The position numbers and the translations under genes were made by a program. Positions 27,901 through 42,900 of a DNA stretch of 64,000 nt are shown in pieces. The number at the start of each line of letters is the position of its first letter. The first letter of the stretch is position 1. Source of the stretch: Tubiluchus corallicola. Its lineage: Eukaryota > Priapulida > Priapulimorpha > Priapulimorphida > Tubiluchidae. The notes below the pieces were generated by a model that ran no database searches, was not told the DNA's origin, and saw nothing but the letters and a program-made list of their open reading frames with translations. The stretch covers positions 731,173 to 795,172 of the forward strand of contig JAQGDQ010000007.1 of the NCBI GenBank assembly GCA_030141605.1. Reading direction: 5' to 3'.

Positions 27901-30900
27901 AATGATACAAAAAATACCATACTTCGTAAATTTACGTACCATACCTACAAAACTGAATCACACCGTATGGTACGATGACATGCTGCACCATTTCGTACTA
28001 AGTGCACAAAGGATCTACTACATTAGTTGTAAAAACGACTAATTTATCAATTTTATTATGACTTTATGCATAATATAAAAACAGAATATACTGCTATTCA
28101 AATTTCCATATTATTTATTTTAGGTTACAAAGACTACATATCTTTGGTTACAAAGAATAATTATGCACGAGATATAAATTTATTTTGAGCTAGTTTTACT
28201 TAGTTAATAATAAAGTGGCAGACACGATGAGTTAGGACTATTAACGAGTTTTGATTGTTGTCTTAAATTACGTGCTCAAAAATGAAAAATTAAATTGTAA
28301 CATATTTGTATACACAAAAATAATTATAGCTTTTATAAGAACAATAAGTCTACCGTGAGTAAAACAAGCCATCACACTGAGTTGCTGACCAACAAACCAT
28401 TATAAGTTGAGTAAATGGTACGGAAAAGGTAAGATAAAGGCCACGGAAAAAATACAGTAATTCCGCACCACACTCTTTTAAGAATTTTTTCGTACTGTAC
28501 TACAATGCCATACCGTATCGTACTGTACTGCCACCCTTGGTTACTGTCACTTAAATAGTGGCAAACTACTACCTTTTAAGACATCACAATGTTTGTGTAG
28601 TGTGATTAAGTATTTGAAACATTTCAGAGTAGCTGTCAGATCACTGTTACTCAGCATAAAATCACAGTATTAGCTACTTAGCTACAGAAACTCAGCATGT
28701 ACTTACTTTGCTATTTGGACCAACGCTGTCGAGATCTTCAGCCTTGACTTGTATTACAGATGTCCCGATTGGTGAGTCCTCGGGTACGCTAGCTGGATAT
28801 GGATCGAGGGTAAACTGCGGCGCGTTGTCGTTTTCATCTTTTAGATTGATGATCAGATATGTGACATTAGACAACTGTACTGGTGCATTATTCTAAACGT
28901 TAAACAGACATGTGAACCAAATAATTTAATAACATAGTCACATAAATTGTTTAACACTATAATCAACACCTAAAAAGAAACAGTTGTGAACTATGCAATA
29001 TGACTGTTAAATTATACTTCAATTACGTACAGTCGCATACATTTATAACATAAACAAAAGTAATTGGTATTCAACAACTCCCTTATGGTAGGCACTTAAC
29101 AGTGATAAATAAGTAAGCACAAATGTTTTCCCCAGTTCTTTTGTTGAAATCTTGTTTAGCAATTCGATAAAATTTACTTTCACCAAAATGGTTAAGTAAT
29201 TAATATACCTTAGCCCGGAGTGTGAGGTTGTACGTTGGCGTTTTCTCGTAATCTAGCGGTCTTTGCACGACAATGTTCGCTACATTTTCATTTTGAAAGT
29301 CTGGTTGAATGCCAAAATCATGATTCGAATTCTTATCCCTAAACGTAACAGAAAAATTATGATACACATACTTTTTGAGTGGCCTTTAAACTTTAAATTT
29401 AGATAATACCTAACAAACAGTCACATAATCGGAAATGCTTTCAACAAAACTCAAGTTTGTAGAAAAAAATAAAAACGAAAAAAGAAACATTGAAATAAAA
29501 TCAAATTTCTGGCGCACATAAGTTTATGTGCATACAAGATTGCTGTTAGTATTAGAAGAAAAAACACTGTTTTCAGCTTTGTTCTAATGAAAATTGTTAC
29601 ATCAAAACTTAGTAATTACTAGAATACATACCCTGTGCTGCCTGGGACAATATCATACAGCACACGTTTATCATTAAAGTAATCCGAAAAAGCTTCTACC
29701 CTTGCAATAATGCTGCCGATAGGCTTGTTCTCTGAAATAGGTACAGGCGGATAGGGGGTGCCGATCCACTGAGGTGGGGAGCTACCCGTCCTGTCCGTAA
29801 TCACAATTCTAATGTTAGCAGTACTGGAACGAGGAGGCACACCCTTGTCAGTTGCTACAGCCTGGGCAGCTACCTCAGTCACCTGTACATACAAAATTAA
29901 ATTTCAAATTTTAGTTGAACGATGAACAACGCTAGTGTTAAAAAAACCATGCTGTATAGTATATTCAAAATGATACATTTTTAAACCATGTCATATCAGT
30001 GCGATGTCTAAAATCCCTCATCTGGCAAAACTCTCACAGCCACTGATAGCCAATTAGTATAATTACAAGCTTAGGAATACTAACAAAGTTTGCAAAATGT
30101 TTTTATTACAAAAATGCATTGTGTCATCCAAAAATTTGACAGTTCTAAACCTGAAAAATAAATATTTATTTCAGAAAACGAAAAGTCTCACCTGTTTTTA
30201 TTAACTAAAGGAATATTAGTTGATATAAAACAGTGTTTAGCTTTCAAGTGTACAAGTGTACACTAAAAGTCACAATTTCCCCCAGTCTCTTACATGAAAA
30301 AGATGTTCACTCAGCATCACTTTTACGACAGGTAATATTACGATGAAGTATTGGGTATTAAATGAAGGTGTACCTCAAATAAATCAAAATAAATATCAAA
30401 TAACTTCTATGTTAATTAAGAACTTTTGTACAGTTATCGATCTCTGGATTTGAACCTGGAATACACGAGTTATAATTCCCAGACAAAAACGACAAAGATA
30501 CATGCACATTCAAATCGCTGCTTACATACCATGGTCAATGGTCGCTTGACAAACACCCATCCTGTCTGCTTGTTGATGTCGAAAAACCCAGTATTATCAT
30601 TTAACGAGTACTCGATCTCCGCGTTCTGGCCAACGTCCGCATCCTGAGCGGCGACACGCAAAAAGCTGCGACCAGTCTCTGCACGCTCTGGGACAGACAC
30701 ATCATATTCCGTAGAGGAAAACTTCGGTTCATTATCATTCTCATCTGGAATATTAATCAAATCAGTTTGTTGCTATAAATGAATTAATAAATATTTATCA
30801 ATTTTGATGAAAAGAGTAACAGCATACTGATCTTATGAAGGAATTTATTCATTATTCATTGAAAACGGTTTTCTGGATAGGGTAACTTCTATTATAATAG

Positions 30901-33900
30901 TTCATACAAGACTTCAAAGAAACTCAAACATCAAATAGGTTTGTTAAAAGTTTACATCTTTAGTTACATAAACCTGAAAATATTAAACAGCTTGTATCAC
31001 GAAAGTTCAACCACAATAATGCTTGTAATGCCTCAGATGGCACCACAAGACAAAACAAACCAACAATTTTTATTTTCAAGAAGCAGATAATTAACATCAT
31101 ACAGTACACAGAACATACCAGTTATCCGTACGGTGAAGGTGCAAACTCCTATCAGTTCTCTCGGCGCCCGATCCGTAGCCGTAACTGTGATCTGACGCTC
31201 GCTCCTCTCCTCGCGGTCAAACGGAATGCGCGTTTTAATTAAACCCGTGTCCTCGTCAATCCGGAACGGCTCCTGTGCAACAGTGTCGCGCGATTCAATC
31301 TTGTAACTGACACGCCCATTGTCTCCAGTATCGTCGTCCGTCGCCGTTACCTAAGCAACAAAGTCGATTAGCTGATCGGTAAGCGAGAGATGTACTTAAT
31401 GACACCAGGGAGTCACGCAAATGGAAACTAAACTTTCAGAAGAATCAAGCATTCACTGGGGAGGAAAACTCAAAGAAATTGGTTTGATTAACAGGCAGTT
31501 CAGCAAAGAGTGATCTCAGTGAAACTGTGTAACAAGGAATTAGTTCTTACAAGTAAAAAGTAACATACAGAATAATTTCAATAAAAATAAGGTTTGCATG
31601 TAAAAAGAGAATGTCCAACAAAATCAGCATTTTTCAATCTAATCTAAAGCTACACAAGCATCTATCGTTACAAAAATTCTTGCCTCTCCAGTTTTTCATA
31701 CAGTTTAACACACTGCACACCATAAAGCACACAAAGGCCTGTTCAAACAGATGTTTGTGACACGGCCAGATCCTAGCTCATTGTCAACGATTATAGCAGA
31801 GGTAACTCAGCAATTCGGGCCTACATACATCCTCCCTCCACGAGTTAAATAGTTTAGTTTTACGCATGATGCTATCTGAGGCAAGTATTGAACCTATGTG
31901 ACTCGCACAAAGCGTTGGAGCTCTACCACTAGGCTACAGAACTTGTCATGTCGGTTTAACGGTTCAAACAAAATGGTGAGTTTTAAGATTTACGCTAATT
32001 TTTTATGAATGAGAGTGGCAAACACTCCCTTCACATTTGTAACAACATTTGAAGCCCTTGAAATACTTATAAGACTGTATAATATATATCAGGCTTGCAA
32101 AATATGTATTTCATAAGGCATACTGTTATATATCATACAGGTTCATACAGGTGGACCATTTAAGCATATGAACAAATGTGATCAAACAAAAAGACTGCAT
32201 CTCAATTGTATGAAAAAAAGAATTGTCAGAAACACAAAATATTTATTTTCACAGTAAACTACGCATAACCCGAACACCTCGGAAATGGAAAATTTGTTTG
32301 AGTTATATGAAAGTACGAGTTAGACAATGCTCATAAGAAAACAAGATTGAGTCGCTCATCAACGCTGGACAATACACTAGTAACACTACAGCTTGTGAAG
32401 ATAACAAACTGAGCCTTTACTCAAATATCAAACAACAACTTTTATGAATAATTAAAAGTAAAATGACTGCTCCATCTCTACTGTAGTCTGAGTAACATAA
32501 TTAATAGAATTTGGCAGTAATAATATTGTGATCTAGTTATTAAACCACATTCATTAAGCCATGTTGTGTTCAGTGTTCTGCTAAAATCCTAGAATTTTTG
32601 CTGAAATTAGCAGTTAAAATCGTGATGCGGTGCCTACTTTCGCATAAGATTTCTCTGCTAAGGTTTGGGAGGCTGTTCGAGACAAAGGAGGTAATTTCAA
32701 TCAGATTCTCAAGAAGTGAACCTGGAATTCTATTCGAGTAAGGTGATAATTCGAGTTACACGATGTTTGTTAAAGGGAAAAATGAAAGGGAAAATCTATT
32801 CCACGAGATCTGTTCGAGATACGCAATAACTTGAGTTATACATAGTGTTTACCAGAGAGGTGAGCAGTGTTTGCTATGCTGGAAAAGGCTGCAATAACAC
32901 TAAGTAAATATATAACAAGCACACTGAACACAGGCAGCAGATTCCGCTGGAAACTAATATCCATTACCCTGCACTAAAACAAGAAGAACGAGTAAAACAA
33001 TTCAAAATAAAGCAATATTCAGCTAATGGCCAGAACACGTTGACAATGAAACCATAGCAACTGACTCCAATATGGTTTTATTATCACTACCGGAATATTG
33101 CATAAGCAACAAAAATAGCAAGGCAGGACTAGCGTTCTTTAAAGTTGAGAGGAAAAAAATTGAAATCTAAATAAGCTTTACCTCTACTTATATTTTCACA
33201 CTTTTTACAACACTCAGCTTCAGCAAATTGCTTAATTAATGTGAATAAACAGACTAAAAATTAATGATTAAAAAAAATAAAAATATCATTTATCATTTTT
33301 AGATCTACGCTTCCCTCACTGTAGGCTACAATAAAATGACCTTTGTATTATTGCGATTACTTGACTAATAAAATGGCTTTGTTTCCCAAAAGGGGGCACA
33401 CGATTATGGAAAGGACAAGGGAGTATGACCAAAGTTAACAATCGCTGAACGGATGGGTGATTATCTAGGTTCTGGTCCCTCTGCAACTAACTGCAAAAAG
33501 TAAATCTGCCACTTACTGCTGGATTCCAGCTTGCAGACACTTAGAATTTCCGGACCTTGAAAGTCGAGGAAGTAAAATACAAAAGCTCACCTGGATGACG
33601 TTATATCCTGCAGCTGCATTCTCCGGAACAGAAGGTGAATATTGGGAACAATTTGGAAAAACGGGTTTGTTATTGTTTACATCAATAACCCGCACGGTAA
33701 CCAGTGCCTCTGAATAATGTTCCGGAGATTCCCCAGGACAACACGATCCGTCATCTTTTGCAGTCACATTTAACGTATAATATGGCTCCACCAGGTGGAC
33801 ATCATGGTCTTTAAGCCGGAGCACTCCAGTGTTAGGGTCAATCTTAAACTCTCTGGACACAAGCTGACCGTCCTTGAACTGATAAGTCACTTTGTCTCCA

Positions 33901-36900
33901 TCTGGATCTATGGCATTTAGGGTTGTGACTAGTGCTCCAGGTTTAGCATCTTCTGCCACATTTGTCATGTAAACATTTTGAGAAAACCTGAAATGAAACA
34001 AAAGTATCAGTTCAGTAAGATAAGAAATAATCACTTCCCGGTTTTTTCAAATAGTTAAAAAAGCATTTTCAGCCCTGCAGAGTATAAAAACATTAATGCC
34101 AGAAATAGCGGATGAAGGTGGCCTGCCACAAGAAAAAACTTAGGACAAAAGAAATATCAACAGCACTCAGGAAAACAGCTGCTATCGTCAATGCTTTTCA
34201 GTAATCTAAAGAGGCGATTTTTATCAGCGAGGAAGCTGGTTGCCTAGCAACACCTAATGATCCAGAGTGCAACCGCTGGCAACTAGAGTAATTAACACCA
34301 ATTACGAGAATGTCACTAAAGACGACGAGACTGGCATGTCAGTTTAACACACAATGTAAGTTTACAGTTTAAACGCAGAAACTTAGTTCCTAAAATCATT
34401 TTCAAAATAATGACTTCCATTCACCAGTCTCATTATTACTACTAATTTTACTTCGTTTAAAGACTCAGAATGTCAAAATGTTAGCATTACTACAGGTTCC
34501 AAAAAATTACTTCAACTATTTTGTCTTCTGGAATTTTCTATAACAGACAAAAACGCTGTCCAAGAAATTGTATACAAAAAGATAAATAGTTGCACAATGC
34601 AAATAGCTGGACGGGAATAAGACAAAGCACTTGCATTACGTACAGCTGTTAAAAAAGTCAATATACTCCCATAGCATCCAAATGATTTCTTATACCAGGC
34701 TCACCGTTGTCAGGCAGTGTCCCAGACATTACATCAATACATTTGCTAGTTTCCCACCATCATCATACAGAAAGTTTAATGAAGATTTTATAAGGTTGTT
34801 GCAATGATTTACGATGAAAAAATAAGTTTACAAACAAAAACAAATAAATTTTTTTGTTATTCTGTTCTAAAAAACTTAAATTACATGGCACTTGTTTATT
34901 TTTTGGTTTTCTGTAAGCATTCATTTCTAAAGTTAGGGGAAGCAAGCACATAAAAAGGTGCAGTGACACATACCAAACAATTTTTGCACACTGATTATAC
35001 ATTTTAATTTTGTGTTTATAATCAAAACACGATAACGTACCTTACAGGAAGAACTTAAAATATGTGTATTATTTAACTGTTTTAATTATAAGTTTAAATG
35101 AAGAGCTAAAAAATGTTGAAAGGATGCTAATGTGCTTGGGGGAGTGGATACCCCCCCCCTTGTTCCCCTATTAGCTACACCAATAGATATATTTAATCAT
35201 GTCATTACAAAAACATACAATGTCAAAATGTTTTCATAGAAAAATACATGAATCTGATTTCATATTAGTACAGAGTTTTTGAGAAAACACATTACGTGTT
35301 GTTTTTATGTAGAATACATGTATCTTGGACAAATTCATTTTTCCACTTTATTCAAACTTAAGAAAAGCTATATTTAAAAAATGCTTATCAATCAGAGCAT
35401 TGTTTTGAATTGTATTACATATTTTAACCAGCTAAAGTTTCCAATTCCCTGCACACAAGCAATTAGTCATGAAGTGGATTAAGATTAGGGTAAGGGTTAG
35501 GGCTAGGGTCAAGGTTAGGATTAGGGTAATTAAATTCAGTGGAAAATTGAATTTAACAACATCAATGAAGCAACAGAGTGCAATGTAACCATAGCAACCT
35601 ACCTTGGAGCCTCATCATTTTGATTCTTCATGAAAATCCTTACCACAGCCTCTGACTTCAGCTGCGGGTCACCGCTGTCCCAAGCCGTGACACGGAATTC
35701 GTATTTCCGACCTGGAATCTCGTAGTCCAGCTTGCGCTTGCTGAGGATGGCTCCATCTTCATTTCGAATAGTGAAGTTTTGATTGTCAGTAAGTTCGTAT
35801 GTGATGCGACCATTCTCGAAGCTATCCGCATCCGTTGCCGTTACTAAAATCAAAACAAATTAAAATCTTAACCATGTCTATTATGAACCAAAGAAGGCAA
35901 GTACTTATCTTAGTAACCTACCTTAAAAAAGAAAACTTAATGACTAACTTTTGTTTAAAAGAGTTCGCTTACTAGAACCTCAATATTTAGGGCTTAATGT
36001 TTAAATTTTCAAAAACACCTTATCCCCAGTGGTAGTTTTATGGCTTCTAAAGCTAAGAGAATGTGACCACAGATGATCTCTTAAACCCTCCAACCACCCA
36101 TAGCATAAGAAGTTCACAACCAAATGCTTCTCAATTAAAAAAACTGATTTGCAAATAACGAATCTTTGATTACTTAACAACAAGACAGTCTCAAAACTAT
36201 CAGCAATTCTTTTTGTGACTGTATGGTATTCACTAAAAGAAACAAACGAAAATGAAACTTTGCTACAAAGGACTTCATGATAAAGCAAACAGCTATGAAG
36301 AGTAACCATGGTTTGTAAGTTTTTGAGGATTTGACTTAAAGTTCAGCTCTGTAGTCTGCATGGCATTCAGCGGTAAATCATGTACAGTTGTGCACAAACT
36401 CGGTTAAGCCAAACTGATTACCACCAGCTTATCACTGCCTGACATACTGTCGAGAACTACGCCAGTATGGCACATCTCGAGTTAAAGTGTTTTTCACTCT
36501 GTTTGCACAAATTTGCCCTTGCAAATTGGTTCTTGAGTGTAAACATAATGTTAAATTTGTATCGTAATCAATCAAGTCTTTCAGGTGTAATTGTCATTCA
36601 AGTCTATAGTATACTGGCATCATGCCCAATTGGCCATGTAATTAGCTGAATTAGGCTTCTTTCATAGTTCTATATACACACACACACATATATATAGTAA
36701 TTTTTCTGTGCCGAAGGCCTAGCTAGCCAGGAGTGACACAGCGCTGACAATCACTATGTTGCTACTTTGCTCATTATCAAGGATGGCCATGGGCACAGTA
36801 TAATAGGTATGTCTAAAGTTTTTCTGTATTAGACTTAACGTATGCATTTAATGAAAACGTATCGTAATTCAGTCATTTTGTAATTTCTTTTCTCTTTACT

Positions 36901-39900
36901 AAAACGTAGAACTAAAATGTAGGTCTCTTATAATAGACCAGTAAACCTTTATTACTAAACATTTACTAATTATTCTTGTTTCATCGCCATTGTAAATATC
37001 ATCTTTGTAAAAATGTAATATTCGTTAACAATTATGCACATACTTGTTTTCGATATAAAAGTAAAAGTACGTACATTTAGAAAATTGCTACAAATTAAAC
37101 TCAATTCAATATTTGTTTGCACCGAAAATGCAAAAGTAATTGAATCTTGGGCATTCAGTCGCCCAAGTTTTGCTCTCCCGCCTATTTTTACAAAATTCAA
37201 ACTTTTTACATAAAGTTAAAAAGTGTGTGGAAAAAGCAGTCAATTAAACTGTTAAAATCAGATAAAATACTTTCGAAGAATAAAAACCAACCATTCATCA
37301 TAATAAAATTAAGCGTTTTTGACATGATGCCTAAACCCCCTTCCGCTTGATTTTATGTTTCAAGTGGTAAAATTAAGCGTTTTCAACAAATACTTTCTAA
37401 TAGTTCAAAATGAATCACCCTTCTTTGAAAACGGTGCTGTAGCTTACCAGCTAAGATCATGCTTCCAACGGGTAAGTTTTCATCAACATTTTCTTTAACG
37501 TATTCGGGAAGGTTAAACACGGGAGGGTTATCATTCACGTCTTCAACTTTTACCGTGAGCTGAAAAAATAATTTACACATAATGAAAAACCAGCATTTTT
37601 CTACATTTAACAAGGTGGGGCTTTTATTTAGAAATTAGTATACAAAGTATGGCATATACAATATATGCTATATGATTATCGATTATACGTTTTCAAGCAC
37701 TTTCCTTAACATTTCATTACAGTTTTCATGAACCTGGGACTAATGTTGAAAAGATCTTTAGTACTTATAACCACTCAAAAATTGTGCCATGGAAAAAAAG
37801 CAAATTTGAACCTTGAGCATTATTTGTAGAAATGCTTTTGTAGAAATGCTAAAATGACTTATACAATTATTACTTCCCAATTGAATTTTCATATTTTATT
37901 CCAGTTTTGAATTATAGTGCTGCATATGGAAACTTATAAGAATATTTTCTAAACTTTTCTAAAGCAACTAATGCATGCAAGCAAAAATGATACATATAAA
38001 ATGATAGGGCTGTTTATAAAATATAAAAACTGATTTAATTCAATCTAATCTAATAAAAAATTGCACTGTCTACTCAAGAAATTATTTGAAGTCCACAAGA
38101 TCCAAACCGCCATTTACACCTGTCACAGTAGCACAAACACTAGTCGACATCAACAAATGACATCAAAATACTATGGGCAAAAAAGTTTCAGTAAGCTGTA
38201 TTAAAAACATATATTTCTAACATTAATTTATACAGGCACTTCAAAGCACTTATTATTAAAACAACACAACTTTTATTAAAACTTTAATTTACAACTGTTA
38301 AAAAATGTTGTAATGTTTGGAGATGTTTTTTAATACAATTGTAAATTCAAGTTTTAATAAAAGTTGTGTTGTTTTAATAAGAAATCTTTGAATTTATTAC
38401 TATTTACAATCTTGATTTTTAAAAAATAAATGTAGAAAAATTAACTCGGCTACGCAGTACATGCAAATTAACGAAAACATAAAACCAGAATTGAACATGC
38501 CACTAAAGTGTGGTTTCTCGGAGAGTAGAACTACATTTTTTTAATTAAGAACATTCTATATACTTGAACAAACTCATTACTACTTAGTTAAATCAGCCTT
38601 AATATTATATTCCCCAGTCCCGACAGATTCAGTACATTTCTTTTCCTCTGTTAACATGCAATTAAAAATTTACACGACATGCTTTATTGCATGCTTGGAA
38701 TGGATGGAAGCATGCTAATAGCTTTTAACCTCTTTAAGGGCAAAGAAAAGGCTATTTTAAAGTATGCTCCAAAAAACTTCCCACACAAAGTTATATTAGA
38801 AAAGAAAATGTTTAATAATTTGAGATATTCGCGCCACCTGAAAAAACGGCACTGCACTGCCATCCCAGTGTGCACCACTGATTCAGCAAAAAACATGTTA
38901 TTGATGTTAACGACAATATAAAGTAATTACAACTTTTTCTTAGTCAGTTTACTACTAATGGTCTGATTATTTCTTCAAACCTTATGCAATAATATCTAAA
39001 CTTATTCGAAATGACTTACCCTCAAAATGGCTGGGCCTAACGGGAGTTTAAATTTTCAAGTTTTATAGAATGTTACTGTTAACACAAGACCTGTATGCAA
39101 TAAGGTAGCAAGCTTTATTTATGAAAGCGTGTTTTCTTGTGCTTTAAAATAGGCTTATTTGAAATAAATGATCCACAGCAGTATTTAAAAGAAATACTTC
39201 TGTTCATATAACATTTATTTTCAGATTTATATTCACTAGCACGTTATTAGTTACTCAATGGCTAGAGTCCAGCATTGTGCACACTGTAGGCTCTAATGAC
39301 TGTGGCTTGTTTACATGTCTATAAACTAGAGAATACTAGTCTTGTTTACCATGTGCATAGATTTGACTTCAATAAATAAGCCACCATACCAGCCCATAAA
39401 TAATTACAGGAGAGTAGGTAGAGTGGACCAATAATAAATGGGAGATATTTTAGGCACTTGATAGAAATCGGCAAGTCTTATACATTTGGCCTCACTGATT
39501 TGCTGGATGGATACAAAATTGGCCTTTGAGATGGCATTGTAAGCCATGTGACAAAGTAATTTAACCCTGAAACAAAGAAGTTCTAAACTCTAATTTTCTA
39601 TATATGCAAAAATAAAAAAGAGAAGGTATCTGGCTATTCAGACGCAAAATATTTTAAGCACAAAACAAAAAAATATGTATTTCCTAAACACTGACGATTA
39701 AGGACACAGCCAAAATTATTTTTTAGACAAGTGAATTTGATATAACACTCTGAAAACAAATCAGATCACTATAAAATGAACTTTTTAGGAACTTATTATC
39801 TCAACTAAATCAGAACCCTACAAGTTGCCATGCTAGTCTGTCCTGCAAATCTTTACACAAAAAGGCATGTATATGTACAAATCTTTCTTGATTCTCAAAA

Positions 39901-42900
39901 TAACAAAAAAAAATGCTTTTGGTGCACTTAGCTGCATTCACATAGTAAACTGATGTATTTTTAATGTGCTTCATAAGCACAGTGCAAAAACCTTTATCAG
40001 GAGTTTAAACCACAACAATGATGTTAAACTTAGAGGGTATTGCTCGCGAAAAAGTATTAAAAAAATTAATAATAAAAAAACTGCAAAAAAGATAACCCAA
40101 TTTACTCATCAAGATATACTTCAAAAGTTGTGCCAAGTTTTTACTGCTGGAAAACCAAGTTAACACGCTTTAAACATGAATTTGCAAGGCATAAATCAAA
40201 TTAGCATAGCAGGATTACTGTGAAATTCTTGCCATGACAGCTTGCAAAATGAGGAGATGATATTGCATTCAAATGAGCTTGCATCCATTTCATACACTGC
40301 TGAACACAAATTATAAACGGTAATGGGATGAATAATTGAGGGAAGCTGAGGAGCACAGCGAGATTGAGTAACACGTACGAACGAAATGCAAAGAAATTCA
40401 AAAGCCTGCATCCCAAACTCAAAAATTTAAAGGCCTATATAATTCCAACAGACTCTGAAGTTTCTTTAACACATTATTATGATTATACAAGTAATTACAA
40501 AAAAGACTTATAAAGTAAATAACTTACCTTTTACTCACAAATTTCGCACAAGCGCATTGCCATAAAGATTGCCATTATTTGCAATTTTGTATCTTTGGTA
40601 TAAGTGAGTGTGAACGATGTGTGTAAAACAGAAAGCGCCTTTGGTTACCGATCTTTCTTTACCAATCTTTGGTAACCTTGTGATTGTATTTATCACGTCA
40701 TTCGTCTCGCGCAACTAAAAATGGCGGTTTTCCAAATTTAATACCGCTAACAACGAAGTAATAAAAACCAAAAGAAACAAGTTTTACAGTAAGTTCATAA
40801 TAAAAAAATGAATATTAGTAATGAAAGTGGGATTTTAAGTTGTAAAAGCTTATATTATAGTGAGAGTTAGTTTGACTTTAAATAATAGATTTTTAATGAT
40901 TTATGAAATATGGATTTACAAAAAAAAAGTCTGAAACTGGAAAACGAAAAACGAAATTTGTTAAAAAAATCCAAGAATGGAAACCTTTTATATAACACCA
41001 AAAAAGGAAAAGGTGCTACAAAAACCCAAAAGACTAAAAGGCTGTTAAATGCCAAAAATGAAAAGTTAACATGAAAAATTCCAGAAATGAAAGGTTATTA
41101 TAAAAACATCTACATTTTATAAGAAGAATAAGCTCCTGTAAAACTGTAAAATGAAAAGCATATATACAAAAACTCCACACAAATGAGATGCTATTGTCAA
41201 AAACTTCTAAGAAAATAGCTATTAAGAAAAGCTTTTGAGGATAAAAGACTAATATCCAAAACTTACAGAGAGACGAGATACAGATTTTTTGCACAAAAAA
41301 TATTCAAAAATTAAAATGTTATAAAAAAACTTCAAAAAAAAAACTGTATAGAAAAAAATGTTATAAGAAAAAAAACTACAAAGAAAATGGATATTACAAA
41401 AAACATTAATTAGAATTAATGAGTCAACAGAGAAAAATCAAATAAGACATGACATTCTCAATACAAAATTACGTACTACCATACAGAATACCAAATACCT
41501 GCTAAAAATTAATTTTTTTTACATTTTGCATTCCGAAACATTAATAAATTTAAATGTGAACAGAATAGCAATGACGGTTTGATATTCATTGTTAGAAAAG
41601 AAAGTTTAACTTACCAGCGTGCTAGCAGATAGACCTCCTTCCTCCTCTGCATGGACCTGCAGTCGGTACGTCTTTGGTTGGTTAAAGTCGTCAAAGTCCA
41701 GCTTCTTCAACAGCATCACCTCTCCAGTCAGCGGCTTCCGAATAGAGAACGCGTCCGAAGTGTGACCGCTCTCGGTCGTCACCTTGTACTTGATAGGTTT
41801 GCCAGAAAATGACTTGGCCTTGACCTTGGTGACACTGCAACGACACAAAGGTCACATGTGCACAGGAGATATTCTAGCAATGGTGGCTTGTTGGAACACA
41901 ATGTTCAAGAACTGAACAAAAATTGGGAAGAAAACAACAGGAAACAAAAAAGATCACTGCGGGAGTTTTTTCATCATGTTGCATAATACGAGTGTCTGCA
42001 GGCATGTGGTGTTATTATCACCACAGGCTCTTTTAGAAATTATCTAAACGTCAAAATGACAACAAAAAGAAACTACATCAATGAAAATGACTGGGGAAAA
42101 GCAACAATAAAAGAATGTAGGAAGTAAGAAAGCTGGATGGCCAGATTAGCATGCTCGCCATCAAAATAAGAAACTCAGATTTGCAAATGTAATTATGCAT
42201 GCAAACTGTTCTAATAATTTCAAATCGGTTCCGTTACCAACTCCTGAACAAGTCAATATTGTCGACACAAGCAGAAATTAATGCAATGCTTGCCATGCTG
42301 ATTTAATTCACTTTCAAACAACTCGGGGGATAATTAAAGATTATTTCAAATTTCACATTTCTTTATTTCCAAACTTCAGTGATTGCAAAACGGCGATACT
42401 GAAAAATATGCCACCACGTCAGTGAAAATATCACCAGTTTTCACAATTGAAAATGCTTTGTTTATTCACAGTAATAAATTGAACGTGTTTTAAGATGCTC
42501 AACCATGTTTCAAGTATGCTTCAAAGTGCAAATTAAACTTGCAAAATTACTGCTTATATCGACTAGTAAGCACTTAACCAATTCAGCACAGAAAATACCA
42601 CCATCAAAATCACAGTTAGCACAAAGAAGGCAAGGGCTATTAAGTAAAACACTCACACAAGGAATCAATATATAGCATATATACATAAAATACGCGATAT
42701 ACAGTGAACATATATCGCACGCTAAAGGCAGCAGCCTTTAAGCAGTAGATGCGTTTGTTTTCGAATAGTAAGCTGTCTTCCATTTCATGACCGGCCCACG
42801 TGTTTTGTCTGCGGATGCTAACACAAGGGGGCACCAGGGTAGCAACACCGCCTACACCGCATAAAACTTACCTCGAGGAAAGTTGCACGTTGTTGCTGAA

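Larger units (their letters stand above)
31351..33590 (-). other. Intron 8 of the cadherin gene
   Basis: A 2.2-kb intron containing a tRNA-like SINE segment (about 31700-31945) and copy B of the 601-bp repeat. The rest (32855-33590) is AT-rich with nothing recognised. Confidence 0.65.
37560..41614 (-). other. Intron 5 of the cadherin gene
   Basis: A 4-kb intron. It contains a long hairpin (38240-38393), a dispersed repeat shared with intron 1 (38829-39075) and a degenerate A-rich region (40880-41410). The rest, including 39080-40870, shows no gene. Confidence 0.65.

Noticed and set aside
38684-38896. 70-residue minus-strand frame as a decayed coding exon
   Set aside because: Partly covers the dispersed repeat and lacks cadherin motifs or a phase match with neighbouring exons.
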